Assembly (NCBI RefSeq): GCF_000255655.1
Contig: NZ_JH636435.1
Span: 2,950,325-3,014,324, forward strand
Reading direction: 5' to 3'
DNA length: 64,000 bases
From: Schlesneria paludicola DSM 18645
Lineage (GTDB): Bacteria; Planctomycetota; Planctomycetia; Planctomycetales; Planctomycetaceae
Positions 54,892 through 63,700 of the stretch are shown one piece after another. The position numbers and the translations under genes are program-made. Position 1 is the first letter of the stretch. Every line of letters begins with the position of its first letter. A model generated the notes under the pieces. That model saw only the letters and a program-made list of their open reading frames with translations. It was not told the DNA's origin and searched no databases.

Positions 54892-57800
54892 ATGAATCGT
54901 GTTCGCGGGTACGTGTTCGCAGCGACAACAACCTTGGTCACCCTCGGGACCGCGGCCTCGATTGTCGCGCAAGAGATGATTGGTGCGAAGCAGGTAATCC
55001 TTCGCGCGCAGAAGCAAAAGAATGATGGAAAGTCACCCGACGACACCGGTACCGTTCGGAAGTCGCTCGAGAACTTATCGGACCAATTGAAGAAATTGCC
55101 TCCCGACGAGGCCGCCGCGTTGTGGCTCGAAGCCGCCGACCGGGTTCATTCGGCGCAACAATTCAATGCGACGGAGACCGAACCGGGGTTTGCGACTCTT
55201 GTCGCCCTTTTGCCTGCCCCGTCCGTCTGGCCGGAAATTTCGCGGCAGATCGATGCACGCAAGTTTCCCGCAGAAGAGTCGGCACGTATGCGTGCGATCG
55301 CCATGCGCATGTTGGGGCATCGACTCAATGGACAATACGACGCGTTAAAGCAGGACGTCAAAGACGGCATGTCGATCGTCGATGGTAAGAAAAAGCAAAA
55401 AGGATTTTTCAGCCGCCTGCTTCAATCGTCGTCTGACGACCAGAGCTTCCTCCGCGATCAACAGAGACGTGAACTTCGCAAAATTCAAAATCAATTTGAA
55501 CCGCATTCAGGGCTCGAAGCGTTCCGCGACGAACTCGATGAGGCGGAAAAAGAGAATGGTCACTATCTCGCGATTCCCGACCTGGTGCAGATGGCAGACC
55601 GAGAGGCCGCGGCACCGCTGCTCAAGCGCGCACTGCTGCTTCCGAACGCCAATTTGCGATTTTACAATCTGGATCGCAACAATCGTGGCCAAGACAATCC
55701 GACAATCGTTCTGGCGCGCGAACTTGTCCGCGAAAACCTCGACCAAATCACGCAAAAGCACTGGGGGCTGTGCGAATCGTTCGACACCACAGACTTGTTT
55801 GAAGCGTTCTCCAAGAAGAATGTCACTGGCAGGCCAGACCGACACTACGATTCGAAGAAGGCGTCGGTCTGGTATGTGTTGGGATTGATCGTTCACGATC
55901 GTGGCGATGGCATTGAAAAATTCATGAAGGAGTTCGTTGACGAGGGTGGTGATCTGACGAGTCTTGCCTCGAGCCTTCAAAACACCTTAACCAATCACAT
56001 TCTGCCCTACTCGAATCGCGTTGCCGACGTCACCAAATTCTGCGAGTTCTTCGCCAGCTCACTCGATGATCATCCAGAATTTCCTTTCTGGGATTCGTAC
56101 CTGCATCTCGCCGCGACCCTCGGCAAAAGTCGTGAGCCCCTCGAGTTGATCGAGACGGTTCTGCAGCGTCGCGATCTTCCCGAGACGAGTCGTCCCCGTC
56201 TGGAACGCGTGCTCGCGGATGCGCTGCTCAGTACGGATCGAGTCGATGAGGCCGTGGCGATTTACTTGAAACTTCTCGCCCAGGCAAACGAGCAGAAGCC
56301 AATTCCATCGGGCGACCATCCGCCAACCGCGGCGAAGATTGGCCTGCGAATCGCGCGACTCGGTATTTTGATGAACCGTCCCGAATGGATCCAGAAGGGA
56401 ACGGACGTGTTCCGCGCGGACACGATGGACGCCGAATCGTCAGACGACGAGTATTCAGAGCAAGAAAGCCAACTGAAATCGATTGTTCAACTCTTGAATG
56501 AACTCGATCAGTCCGCGCGGGTCGAGCGATTGCTCACAGCGAGACTCACTCGTCAGGTCACCGCGATTCAAGAGCAAGAACTCGGTCACGGTCACGGCAT
56601 CTCGCAAGGTGCCGCTGACGGTTCGTTGCAGCTTCTCGTCGCAAGCTATCATGCGGCGGGACGCTGGCAAGACATTGTTGACCTTCTCGAGACGGCCCCC
56701 TGGTGGAATGAATCCGATCTTTCCGAATGGTTTGACGGATCGCACTATCACACTTTCGGTGGTTCGCACGGCGAACCAAAATCCCTGCCACTCCCCTTTC
56801 TTGCAGCCGATGCTCTCGCCAATGTGGCCCGAACAGCCGAGGCTCGCAAAATTGCCGAAGCCATCGTCTGGCAGTGGCCTGGCTTTGACGCAGGTTGGAA
56901 ATTGGCGCTGGAACTGGAGGGGGACGACTTCCCTGCTCTGGCCGACAAGATTTTTGCCAGCGATCAATTTGAAGAACGCCCCTTGATTTGGCTGGCGCGT
57001 TATCACCTGGACCGGAAAGACGTTGGCAAAGCGGAAGAATTGATCCGCCGCGCCATCTCGATTGATCCGTCTGACGGGGAACAAGGTCGCGGCGATCGCA
57101 TGAGGGCCTATGCCATCCTGGCTGAAATTCTCCGTCAGAAGAACGACGAACAAACCGCCGCCGTCTATGAAGGGGCCGTTCGCGCCATACGTCTCGCCGA
57201 ACGGGCCGACGAGTTCTACGGCGCTGGATTACTCAAACGCGGCATTCAGATGTACCTCGAGAGTCTGACGCATTTCGCGGATGCCTATTGCATTCAATCA
57301 CGGCTGGCCGTGCAACTCTCCAAACAAGGCGACCTTGAAGGCGCCGCGAAGCACTATCAGCGAGCATTTGAGTTGATGCCCGACAGCTTTGGACGTGTCG
57401 AAAGCCACTGCTTTGGTTGTGAAGGAGCGTTTCGCGGGGATCTTGCGGAAACCATTGCGACACGTGTGTTCACGAAGCTACTGGCCGATCAGCCGAAAAA
57501 CCCCAAAGTCCATTATTTGATGGGGTATTTGCGATCGTCACAGGGACGCAATCGTGACGCGATCGAGGCATACCAAAATGCCACGGCGCTTGACCCCGAC
57601 TATCTGAATGCCTGGCGATCGTTGATTTCGGCCGCCGAAAGCGAATCAGGCCTTTTGACACCCGAACAATTGGAAGATGCGACACTCCAAATCTTTCGTC
57701 TCGATCCTCGGGGAATCCACGCACACGCGGACATGAAGTATGTTCGTGACTTGAAGCGGCTTTGGACCGCTCTACACGATCGCGGTGAGTCCGTCACCTC

Positions 57801-57984
57801 GAAGACACCAGAACATCTGCTTTCGCTGGTCGCATCGGCAAAGGGACGTCAGACGGAGCATTCCCCCCACGGCGTCAAGATCCTTTTTGATCGCCATCAG
57901 CAAGACCAACACAATCCACTGTCTTCACACCCAGACGTCGCCGCGATCATCAGTTTGCTTGAGATTCTGTCACAAGGACTCTGA
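54892..57984 (+). CDS. Large exported TPR-repeat protein
   Basis: A 1030-residue protein with a signal-like N-terminus (MNRVRGYVFAATTTLVTLGTAASIV) and mostly helical content. TPR-like repeats are clearest near the middle (PARLEKAL-type pairs around 400-460) and in the C-terminal third: AKHYQRAFELMPDSFGRVESH and YLMGYLRSSQGRNRDAIEAYQNATALDP. It lacks enzymatic motifs, so a scaffold or binding role outside the cytoplasm is likely. GAGGAG precedes ATG 54892; a GTG one codon upstream is an alternative. A DUF1080 gene follows on the same strand after 170 bases. I do not recognise a family beyond TPR. Confidence 0.75.
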   Translation: MNRVRGYVFAATTTLVTLGTAASIVAQEMIGAKQVILRAQKQKNDGKSPDDTGTVRKSLENLSDQLKKLPPDEAAALWLEAADRVHSAQQFNATETEPGFATLVALLPAPSVWPEISRQIDARKFPAEESARMRAIAMRMLGHRLNGQYDALKQDVKDGMSIVDGKKKQKGFFSRLLQSSSDDQSFLRDQQRRELRKIQNQFEPHSGLEAFRDELDEAEKENGHYLAIPDLVQMADREAAAPLLKRALLLPNANLRFYNLDRNNRGQDNPTIVLARELVRENLDQITQKHWGLCESFDTTDLFEAFSKKNVTGRPDRHYDSKKASVWYVLGLIVHDRGDGIEKFMKEFVDEGGDLTSLASSLQNTLTNHILPYSNRVADVTKFCEFFASSLDDHPEFPFWDSYLHLAATLGKSREPLELIETVLQRRDLPETSRPRLERVLADALLSTDRVDEAVAIYLKLLAQANEQKPIPSGDHPPTAAKIGLRIARLGILMNRPEWIQKGTDVFRADTMDAESSDDEYSEQESQLKSIVQLLNELDQSARVERLLTARLTRQVTAIQEQELGHGHGISQGAADGSLQLLVASYHAAGRWQDIVDLLETAPWWNESDLSEWFDGSHYHTFGGSHGEPKSLPLPFLAADALANVARTAEARKIAEAIVWQWPGFDAGWKLALELEGDDFPALADKIFASDQFEERPLIWLARYHLDRKDVGKAEELIRRAISIDPSDGEQGRGDRMRAYAILAEILRQKNDEQTAAVYEGAVRAIRLAERADEFYGAGLLKRGIQMYLESLTHFADAYCIQSRLAVQLSKQGDLEGAAKHYQRAFELMPDSFGRVESHCFGCEGAFRGDLAETIATRVFTKLLADQPKNPKVHYLMGYLRSSQGRNRDAIEAYQNATALDPDYLNAWRSLISAAESESGLLTPEQLEDATLQIFRLDPRGIHAHADMKYVRDLKRLWTALHDRGESVTSKTPEHLLSLVASAKGRQTEHSPHGVKILFDRHQQDQHNPLSSHPDVAAIISLLEILSQGL

Positions 57985-58154
57985 AAGCAAGCCCCAAACT
58001 CCAAGACTGTTCGCATCCGGCAGGCAAGGTGCCGATACCAGGGATCGATGAATTCGTTCCGTCAGAGTTGAGATCGCGTCAGGTCCCCTGCTAACGTAAC
58101 AGACTCTGCCCGTTTGCAACGGTGTTTCCGTTTTCTCATCAGGAGCCTGCGACA

Positions 58155-59138
58155 ATGCATCGGTACTGGAAATTCTCGGTGGTCATCCTCTGTTTCGTTG
58201 CGGCTTCACCCCTCATGAGCCAGGAAAAGCGTCGTCAAAAAGTGGCCTATCAAAATGCGAAAGATGCTGGACCCGACTTTCAGATCCAAGGCGAATACAT
58301 CGGAAAGCTGGGCGATCAACCTGTCGGCACTCAGGTGATCGCGAAGGGTGAAGGAAAATTTGAATCGGTCACTTTCATTGGCGGTCTTCCCGGCGCAGGC
58401 TGGAACGGCGAAGAAAAATTGCGAGCCACGTGGGAAACGAAAGACGGGATCACGAAGGCCAGCGGCGATGGCTATGAAGCGACGATCTCCAATGGTGTGA
58501 TCACCGTCAAACACAGCGGACGAACCGACGAACTGAAACGACTTCACCGTGAATCGCCCACGCTCGCGAAATCGGCTCCTGATGGCGCAATCGTGCTGTT
58601 CAATGGAACCAGCGTCGATCAATGGGAACCCGGCGACCTGCAAGAAAATGGACTGATGGGTGTCGGTGGGCCGGGTGGTACGAGGACAAAGCAAGCGTTC
58701 GAAAACTTCACGCTGCATCTCGAATTCCGGACACCGTTCATGCCTATGGAGAGCGGCCAGAGCCGCGGTAACAGCGGCATGTACCTGGGTGACCAGTACG
58801 AATGCCAAATTCTGGATTCATTTGGACTTGAAGGCGCCGACAACGAATGCGGCGGGATCTACAAGAACAGCAAGCCCAAAGTGAATATGTGCTTTCCGCC
58901 GCTGAGCTGGCAGACGTATGACGTTGATTTCACCTGCGCAAAGTTTGACGCCGAAGGCAAAGTTGTCTCACCGGCACGTGTCACGATCAAACACAACGAC
59001 GTCGTCATTCATGACAATCTGGAACTGGCCGTCACCCCCGGCGGCGGGCGTTCGGATCAGAAACCTGGTCCGCTCTTCCTGCAGAACCACGGCGACCCCG
59101 TGCGTTTCCGCAATATCTGGCTGGTCGAGAAGAAGTAA
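58155..59138 (+). CDS. DUF1080 (3-keto-disaccharide hydrolase domain) secreted protein
   Basis: A 327-residue protein with a signal peptide (about 1-21, ending PLMSQ). An N-terminal region (25-140) precedes the DUF1080 concanavalin-like domain (about 150-327): DGAIVLFNGTSVDQWE, FENFTLHLEFRTP, SRGNSGMYLGDQYECQILDS, and GPLFLQNHGDPVRFRNIWL. DUF1080 proteins are abundant in planctomycetes; some relatives hydrolyse 3-keto-disaccharides. AGGAG precedes ATG 58155. A strong terminator follows the stop codon. Confidence 0.92.
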   Translation: MHRYWKFSVVILCFVAASPLMSQEKRRQKVAYQNAKDAGPDFQIQGEYIGKLGDQPVGTQVIAKGEGKFESVTFIGGLPGAGWNGEEKLRATWETKDGITKASGDGYEATISNGVITVKHSGRTDELKRLHRESPTLAKSAPDGAIVLFNGTSVDQWEPGDLQENGLMGVGGPGGTRTKQAFENFTLHLEFRTPFMPMESGQSRGNSGMYLGDQYECQILDSFGLEGADNECGGIYKNSKPKVNMCFPPLSWQTYDVDFTCAKFDAEGKVVSPARVTIKHNDVVIHDNLELAVTPGGGRSDQKPGPLFLQNHGDPVRFRNIWLVEKK

Positions 59139-59159
59139 CGACGCCCCTAGCCTGATTCC

Positions 59160-59204
59160 CCTGTTGCTGCTGCGTCGAAATCGCAGCAGCAACAGGACTA
59201 TTTT
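59160..59204 (+). terminator. Strong hairpin terminator after the DUF1080 gene
   Basis: CCTGTTGCTGCTGCG pairs perfectly with CGCAGCAGCAACAGG (59160-59196) around a seven-base loop; ACTATTTT follows. It begins 22 bases after the stop codon. Confidence 0.8.
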
Positions 59205-59327
59205 CCAGACCGATCTGTGCACTTCGACAGGATTCAGCTGCCTGTTGAATTCCTGGCAGCTGGAACCATGGCCTCTACAGAGTCATGGCAAATGAGCGAT
59301 GTCAGTATTCGTGACATCAACAGGCCG

Positions 59328-59624
59328 TCAGGCGGCTTCGAGCGAAACTTGGATTCGCCCCGCCAGTTGCTCTTTATGGAAACGCTCACCGCGGGCATCG
59401 TAGAAATACAGCTGGTTGTGTTCCGAGGCCCAGACGGCCCCCAAACGAACGCTACGTGGCCCCCGCAGCAGGAACTGCATTCCGCAGAGTTCCCCTTTTC
59501 TGGTGAGCGGTATGACTTCCAACGCAAACTGTTCGGCCACGAGATTTTCGTGGCGGCAGAGTCGTTCATGGACGTACAGGCGCAACGCGTCCATTGTCTG
59601 GACGTCAGAAGTCGCATCGGACAT
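59328..59624 (-). CDS. Small protein of unknown function (98 residues)
   Basis: A compact, soluble-looking protein: MDALRLYVHERLCRHENL, EVIPLTRKGELCGMQFLLRGPRSVRLGAVW, then HNQLYFYDARGERFHK. The even mix of residues, a GAGG ribosome-binding site seven bases before ATG 59624, and similarity to uncharacterised planctomycete proteins I recall support a real gene. No domain is known. It is convergent with the DUF1080 gene. Confidence 0.65.
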   Translation of the reverse strand: MSDATSDVQTMDALRLYVHERLCRHENLVAEQFALEVIPLTRKGELCGMQFLLRGPRSVRLGAVWASEHNQLYFYDARGERFHKEQLAGRIQVSLEAA

Positions 59625-59873
59625 CAGGCGGCCTCAGTGCTTTGGTGCAAATTCATTGGTGTCGAACCGGCAGGATGCAATGATCGGCACGTTTGGTAAC
59701 AAGCTTGTCCGCACATTAAGCCGTCCGTTGGATCGATAGAGTCCGTGTCATCAGAGAATTCTGCCCAATTGAAAAATTGAGAGCTTGAGTCAAGTTTTGA
59801 TTGGCACCGGTTTTCATCAAACGCCGAAACCCGTCGATGGTCCCTGTTGTCTCGGCACCCCTCGACGAGCTGT

Positions 59874-59963
59874 CTGCTCAAGACGGAGAGATAGGTACCT
59901 TGGCATTCAGTTTGCTATGACGTTTGTGACTCTGGGCGATGCCAGTCCTCGTGATTTTAGTAG
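59874..59963 (+). repeat. About 90-bp dispersed repeat, degenerate copy D
   Basis: The copy is 90 bp but more worn: left CTGCTCAAGACGGAGAGA, middle GGTACCTTGGCATTCAGTTTGCTATGACGTTTGTGACTCTGG, right GATGCCAGTCCTCGTGATTTTAGTAG. The internal order and spacing match copies A-C, while the terminal pairing has decayed. The 59625-60080 gap contains nothing else I can identify. Confidence 0.6.
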
Positions 59964-60080
59964 GCGGTCAGGGGCCCGGGTGGAAACCCACAGGGGCGAA
60001 GCGTTGTGAAAACACTGCCTCACGGGTAGCTTCGTGCTGACCTCCCTCGAACAACCGTTCTCGAGCCGTAGCATTCCACA

Positions 60081-60857
60081 ATGATTGCCGAGTTCTCACT
60101 GTTGCTGATCTGCGGAATGAGCCTGATGTGGTGCATGATGCCACGGGCTCAAGTGACCGCCGGCTTTTTCCGGATCCAGATGCTGATCGTGATTGGGTTG
60201 TCGGCGCTCGGACTGCTGACGATGGGACAATTAACAGCCACAGCCGGCCAGCCGCTCTCTCCTGCCGGTCTAATGTACGCACGAATTGCACTTGGAATCG
60301 CACTGGTCAGCGCGTACGCCGGTTCCATCTTTTGGCTTTTGGGCCGCCGTCGTCCCGGAACGATCGCCATGATCTGCGTCATGGCTGCCACACTGGTCAG
60401 CCTGATCTCGTCTCGTGGCGGTGTCAACTCGCTGATGACCGCGGCGGGGGCACTGCGGTTTCTGTCGAGCTTTGCAACGGCTGCCGTGCTGGGCAGCACA
60501 GTGACCGGCATGCTGCTTGGACACTGGTATCTGACCGCCCCGACAATGTCGATCCAACCGCTCAGGACGCTCAGTTGGTTCCTGGTTGGGGCGGTTCTAC
60601 TGCGATTGTCGGTGTCGGTTGTCGGCTGGATGTCGGCTGGAGAACAATTGCACGGCGGAACCCAATGGACCTGGTTTGCCCTTCGATGGCTCGCAGGCAT
60701 CCTGGGACCGCTCGTGATTTCGGTTCTGGCACTTCGAATCCTACGGTACCGGAACACGCAAGCGGCGACAGGTGTGCTGTTCGCCGGCGTGATTCTCGTA
60801 TTTATCGGTGAAATGTCGGCCGCACTGCTTTACTCTGAACTTCGTGTTCCCTTCTAG
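60081..60857 (+). CDS. Polytopic membrane protein of unknown function
   Basis: A 258-residue protein with about eight predicted helices and few polar loops. Notable loops: LLGRRRPGT and LLGHWYLTAPTMSIQPLR between helices; the latter could hold a functional histidine. I do not recognise the family. The ribosome-binding site at ATG 60081 is weak. A zinc-ribbon membrane protein gene follows 146 bases downstream on the same strand. Confidence 0.7.
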   Translation: MIAEFSLLLICGMSLMWCMMPRAQVTAGFFRIQMLIVIGLSALGLLTMGQLTATAGQPLSPAGLMYARIALGIALVSAYAGSIFWLLGRRRPGTIAMICVMAATLVSLISSRGGVNSLMTAAGALRFLSSFATAAVLGSTVTGMLLGHWYLTAPTMSIQPLRTLSWFLVGAVLLRLSVSVVGWMSAGEQLHGGTQWTWFALRWLAGILGPLVISVLALRILRYRNTQAATGVLFAGVILVFIGEMSAALLYSELRVPF

Positions 60858-61003
60858 TAGTACAGCCACTCTGTCCTGACAGGTTCTCGAACATTGCCTC
60901 AAGGCTCGTTGGCGCGCTCGCACCGAGTTCATCGACTTATCATCCCAGGTTTGAAGCATCACAAAAATCTCGTTCGGATCGCCGCTTTTCATTAAAGTCC
61001 TCT

Positions 61004-61495
61004 ATGCTGATCTCATTTGACTGTCCCAAATGTTTGAAAATCGCTCACGGGGAAGTGACTCACTCCAGCCTCGCTGTTGAGTGTCCGGATTGTAGCTGGA
61101 CACGTCAGATTTCAGCGGGCGATGTGACAAACGGAGAACCGGCGCGGTGCCTCGTTTGCGGTTGCGAAGATTTGTGGCGGCAAAAGGATTTTGACCAGCG
61201 GCTGGGCGTGTTTATTGTCGGCTTGGGAATTCTGTTCAGCACGATCGCAGTCGCCTACATGATGCCCGGCATCGCAATGCTGATCCTGATGGGCTTTGGA
61301 CTGGCCGATTGGATTCTATATGCCGTTTTGCCCGATCGGCTGGTCTGCTATCGCTGCCACGCTCAATATCGCCGCATCACTGAACTGAAAAACGCAACCG
61401 CATTCGATTTGGAAGTCAACGAGCGTTACCGTCAAGAGGCGATTCGCTTGAAGCGCGCCGCCGAACAGCCGCAACCATCGACGGAACGACACTAA
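61004..61495 (+). CDS. Zinc-ribbon membrane protein
   Basis: A 163-residue protein with paired cysteines in FDCPKC, VECPDC, CLVCGCED and LVCYRCHAQY, suggesting one or two zinc ribbons, around two membrane helices (about 68-105). The C-terminal 35 residues are charged and helical. The function is unknown; zinc-ribbon membrane proteins of this size are common in planctomycetes. The start at 61004 is supported by the MLISFDCPKC opening rather than by a strong ribosome-binding site. Confidence 0.8.
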   Translation: MLISFDCPKCLKIAHGEVTHSSLAVECPDCSWTRQISAGDVTNGEPARCLVCGCEDLWRQKDFDQRLGVFIVGLGILFSTIAVAYMMPGIAMLILMGFGLADWILYAVLPDRLVCYRCHAQYRRITELKNATAFDLEVNERYRQEAIRLKRAAEQPQPSTERH

Positions 61496-61739
61496 GCCGT
61501 TTCGCCACAGTCAACCTTTCCATGTCGCATTTGAGCAGTGCTCGTTGTACAGACTTGGACTTGCATTCCCTTAGGCGGCGTCTGGCAAATGTCATTCGCA
61601 ATTTGACGAGAACAACACCAAGTCCTGCATCACTTGTGACGCGGCTGGATCGATGTGCTATTCTTGAGTCGCGTACTGGAGCCCTTGCGACGCGGTCGTT
61701 GTCGGGGTGACCTGTGACGGTGTCATGGCAGGATGACTG

Positions 61740-62726
61740 ATGAAAGACGTGCTCGCTAGTGATCGTGCGTGGGTGGGGTTCGATCTTGGGGGGACCAAGA
61801 TGAACGCGATGTTGTTTAACGACGAATTCGAAGTTCGCGGTCGGCGACGAAAGAAAAGCCGCGGTTCGGAAGGTGTTGAAGCTGGCATCGAACGAATCGT
61901 AGCCAGCATCGCCAAGCTGCTGGAAGAAGCCCAACTCCCACGCGAATCGCTCGGCGGAATCGGCATCGGCTGTCCGGGCCCCCTGGATCTCGAAGAGGGT
62001 GTGATTCTTGAAGCTCCGAATCTGGGATGGAAAAACGTTCCGCTGAAGAAATCGCTCGAGAAAGAATTCGGCTGTCCCGTATTCGTCTGCAACGATGTCG
62101 ATGCCGGAGTGTATGGCGAATACCGATTTGGAGCCGCCGACGGTGCACGCACCGCATTAGGAGTCTTTCCCGGGACAGGGATTGGCGGAGCGATGATTTA
62201 CGAAGGCAAAATCTTCCGTGGCAAGACTGGTAGCTGCCTGGAAATCGGCCACGTGCCCGTGGTCCCCGACGGTGCCCTGTGCGGCTGCGGACGACGTGGC
62301 TGCCTGGAAACGATTGCCAGTCGATTGGCACTCTCGGCCGAAATTGCAAAGGCCGCTTATCGAGGGCAAGCCCCTTACATCTTGCGCGTCGCAGGAACCG
62401 ATCTGGCCAACATTCGCAGCGGAACGATCAAAGAATCGATCGATGCGGGCGACAAAATCGTTGACGAGATCCTTCGTAACGGCGCACAGCAATTGGGTCT
62501 TGTTCTCGCAGGCGCCGTCAATCTGCTGGCACCGGATGTCATTGTGCTCGGCGGGGGGCTGGTCGAGGCATTGCCGAAACTGTTCCTCGAAGAAATCGGC
62601 AAAGCGCTCGCCAAGCAAGTGATGCCGTCATTCTCGAAATCGTATGAAGTGCGAATTGCCCGGTTGGGCGACGATGCCGGCGCGATGGGAGCCGCGGCTT
62701 GGGCGCGTCACAATGTTGAAGCATGA
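61740..62726 (+). CDS. ROK-family sugar kinase (glucokinase-like)
   Basis: A 328-residue ROK protein. ATP-binding DLGGTK (15-20), the GIGCPGPLD segment, the VCNDVDAGVYGEY catalytic region and PGTGIGGA are present. The ROK zinc signature CLEIGHVPVVPDGALCGCG with RRGCLE contains the histidine and three cysteines intact. It phosphorylates a hexose, probably glucose; N-acetylated sugars are possible. AGGA precedes ATG 61740. There is no regulatory DNA-binding domain, so it is an enzyme and not a NagC-type repressor. Confidence 0.93.
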   Translation: MKDVLASDRAWVGFDLGGTKMNAMLFNDEFEVRGRRRKKSRGSEGVEAGIERIVASIAKLLEEAQLPRESLGGIGIGCPGPLDLEEGVILEAPNLGWKNVPLKKSLEKEFGCPVFVCNDVDAGVYGEYRFGAADGARTALGVFPGTGIGGAMIYEGKIFRGKTGSCLEIGHVPVVPDGALCGCGRRGCLETIASRLALSAEIAKAAYRGQAPYILRVAGTDLANIRSGTIKESIDAGDKIVDEILRNGAQQLGLVLAGAVNLLAPDVIVLGGGLVEALPKLFLEEIGKALAKQVMPSFSKSYEVRIARLGDDAGAMGAAAWARHNVEA

Positions 62727-62867
62727 GCCGGGCTGAGTCCACATCGCCGACGGGCAGATCGATTGATCTGCGATGGCTGGAATCAATTCGTTTTGTTGCA
62801 TCTCTCCTGCTTCTCCGCGCTACCAAGCTCTCGCTTTCTCCGCCCCGTAGCGTGCGGATGCATACAA

Positions 62868-62904
62868 ACCCAGGGCTGTGATCGTTTCGATCGCTGCCCT
62901 GGGT
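62868..62904. repeat. Two-tier palindrome (possible terminator or repeat unit)
   Basis: ACCCAGGGC pairs with GCCCTGGGT, and inside it GATCG pairs with CGATC around TTT. The arms are perfect; only TGT/GCT interrupts. It lies about 140 bases after the ROK stop. Confidence 0.6.
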
Positions 62905-62977
62905 CACTGACCTCCACAAGATTCGCCACCCTGTCAGGCGGCGGGAAAGCGATCGACTGCCCAATTTGCACCGTCCC

Positions 62978-62996
62978 TTTGCCCTGACAGGGCAAA
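62978..62996. repeat. Perfect palindrome TTTGCCCTGACAGGGCAAA
   Basis: A 19-base palindrome with a one-base centre, flanked by GC-rich sequence. It could be a bidirectional regulatory site or part of a repeat unit with the palindrome at 62868. Confidence 0.55.
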
Positions 62997-63154
62997 ATGT
63001 TGCGATGGTCAGAGGAACGGAGATCGTGCGTGCAACTGCCCCTAAATGAGGAGTTTCTCAAAGATCGCAATTTCAAAAGCGGAAGCTTCGGAACGCGAGG
63101 GAATCGAGTCGCGCAGGAAAGAATGTCCTGAGCGGAGGGAAGACGGAAACCAAT

Positions 63155-63700
63155 TTACGATTTCAGTTCTTGTCTTAACGCCTCGAGCTCAGCATCAAGC
63201 TCGCGATGGAGATCATTGGCGTGCGAATGAGGCGCGGAAAGATACGAGGGGACGCTGGTGGGAATCTCTTCTAAGGAACCACCAAGCGCCTCTTGCCGCC
63301 GCATCGCTTCGGCCAGGCGGGCTTCAAGTGCCCGATGCATTGTTGCCAGATGCTCACGCGTGGCGATCGCGGCTTTGTGCTGCTGAGACAACCCGGCAAT
63401 CAGGTCTTCAACTTCGCGTTTCCGCAACAGACACTGTCGTGCATCGGTCTCGGCACCTGCGAGCAACTGTTCTTTCGCTTTGCCTGTCCACGACTCGACT
63501 TGCACCCGATGCGCATCGATTTCCTGCCGCAGCCGATCTTCCGATGTCATCGCCGTATTCACGCTTCGCTGCGCCCCGGAAATCCCTTCTCGCATTTCTT
63601 GAATAATCTCGGCAATGGCCGCTTTGGGGTCTTCCGCTTGAGCCAGCAAATGGGTCAGATTGCAGGTCACAATGTCGGTTAGGCGGCTGAAAAAACTCAT
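63155..63700 (-). CDS. pspA: Short PspA/IM30 family protein
   Basis: A 181-residue coiled-coil protein of the PspA/Vipp1 (ESCRT-III-like) family, which stabilises stressed inner membranes. The N-terminus MSFFSRLTDIVTCNLTHLL matches the family's amphipathic helix; DPKAAIAEIIQEM and the long charged helices follow. It is shorter than typical PspA (about 220 residues), ending soon after a proline/serine-rich linker and a last helix (LHRELDAELEALRQELKS). GGAG precedes ATG 63700, which matches the family start; the upstream in-frame ATG at 63742 is rejected. Confidence 0.88.
   Translation of the reverse strand: MSFFSRLTDIVTCNLTHLLAQAEDPKAAIAEIIQEMREGISGAQRSVNTAMTSEDRLRQEIDAHRVQVESWTGKAKEQLLAGAETDARQCLLRKREVEDLIAGLSQQHKAAIATREHLATMHRALEARLAEAMRRQEALGGSLEEIPTSVPSYLSAPHSHANDLHRELDAELEALRQELKS

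Larger units (their letters stand above)
62727..63154. other. Non-coding region between convergent rok and pspA genes
   Basis: The region holds two strong palindromes described separately (62868-62904 and 62978-62996), and no gene. Small frames across it are in both orientations and lack ribosome-binding sites. Confidence 0.5.
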
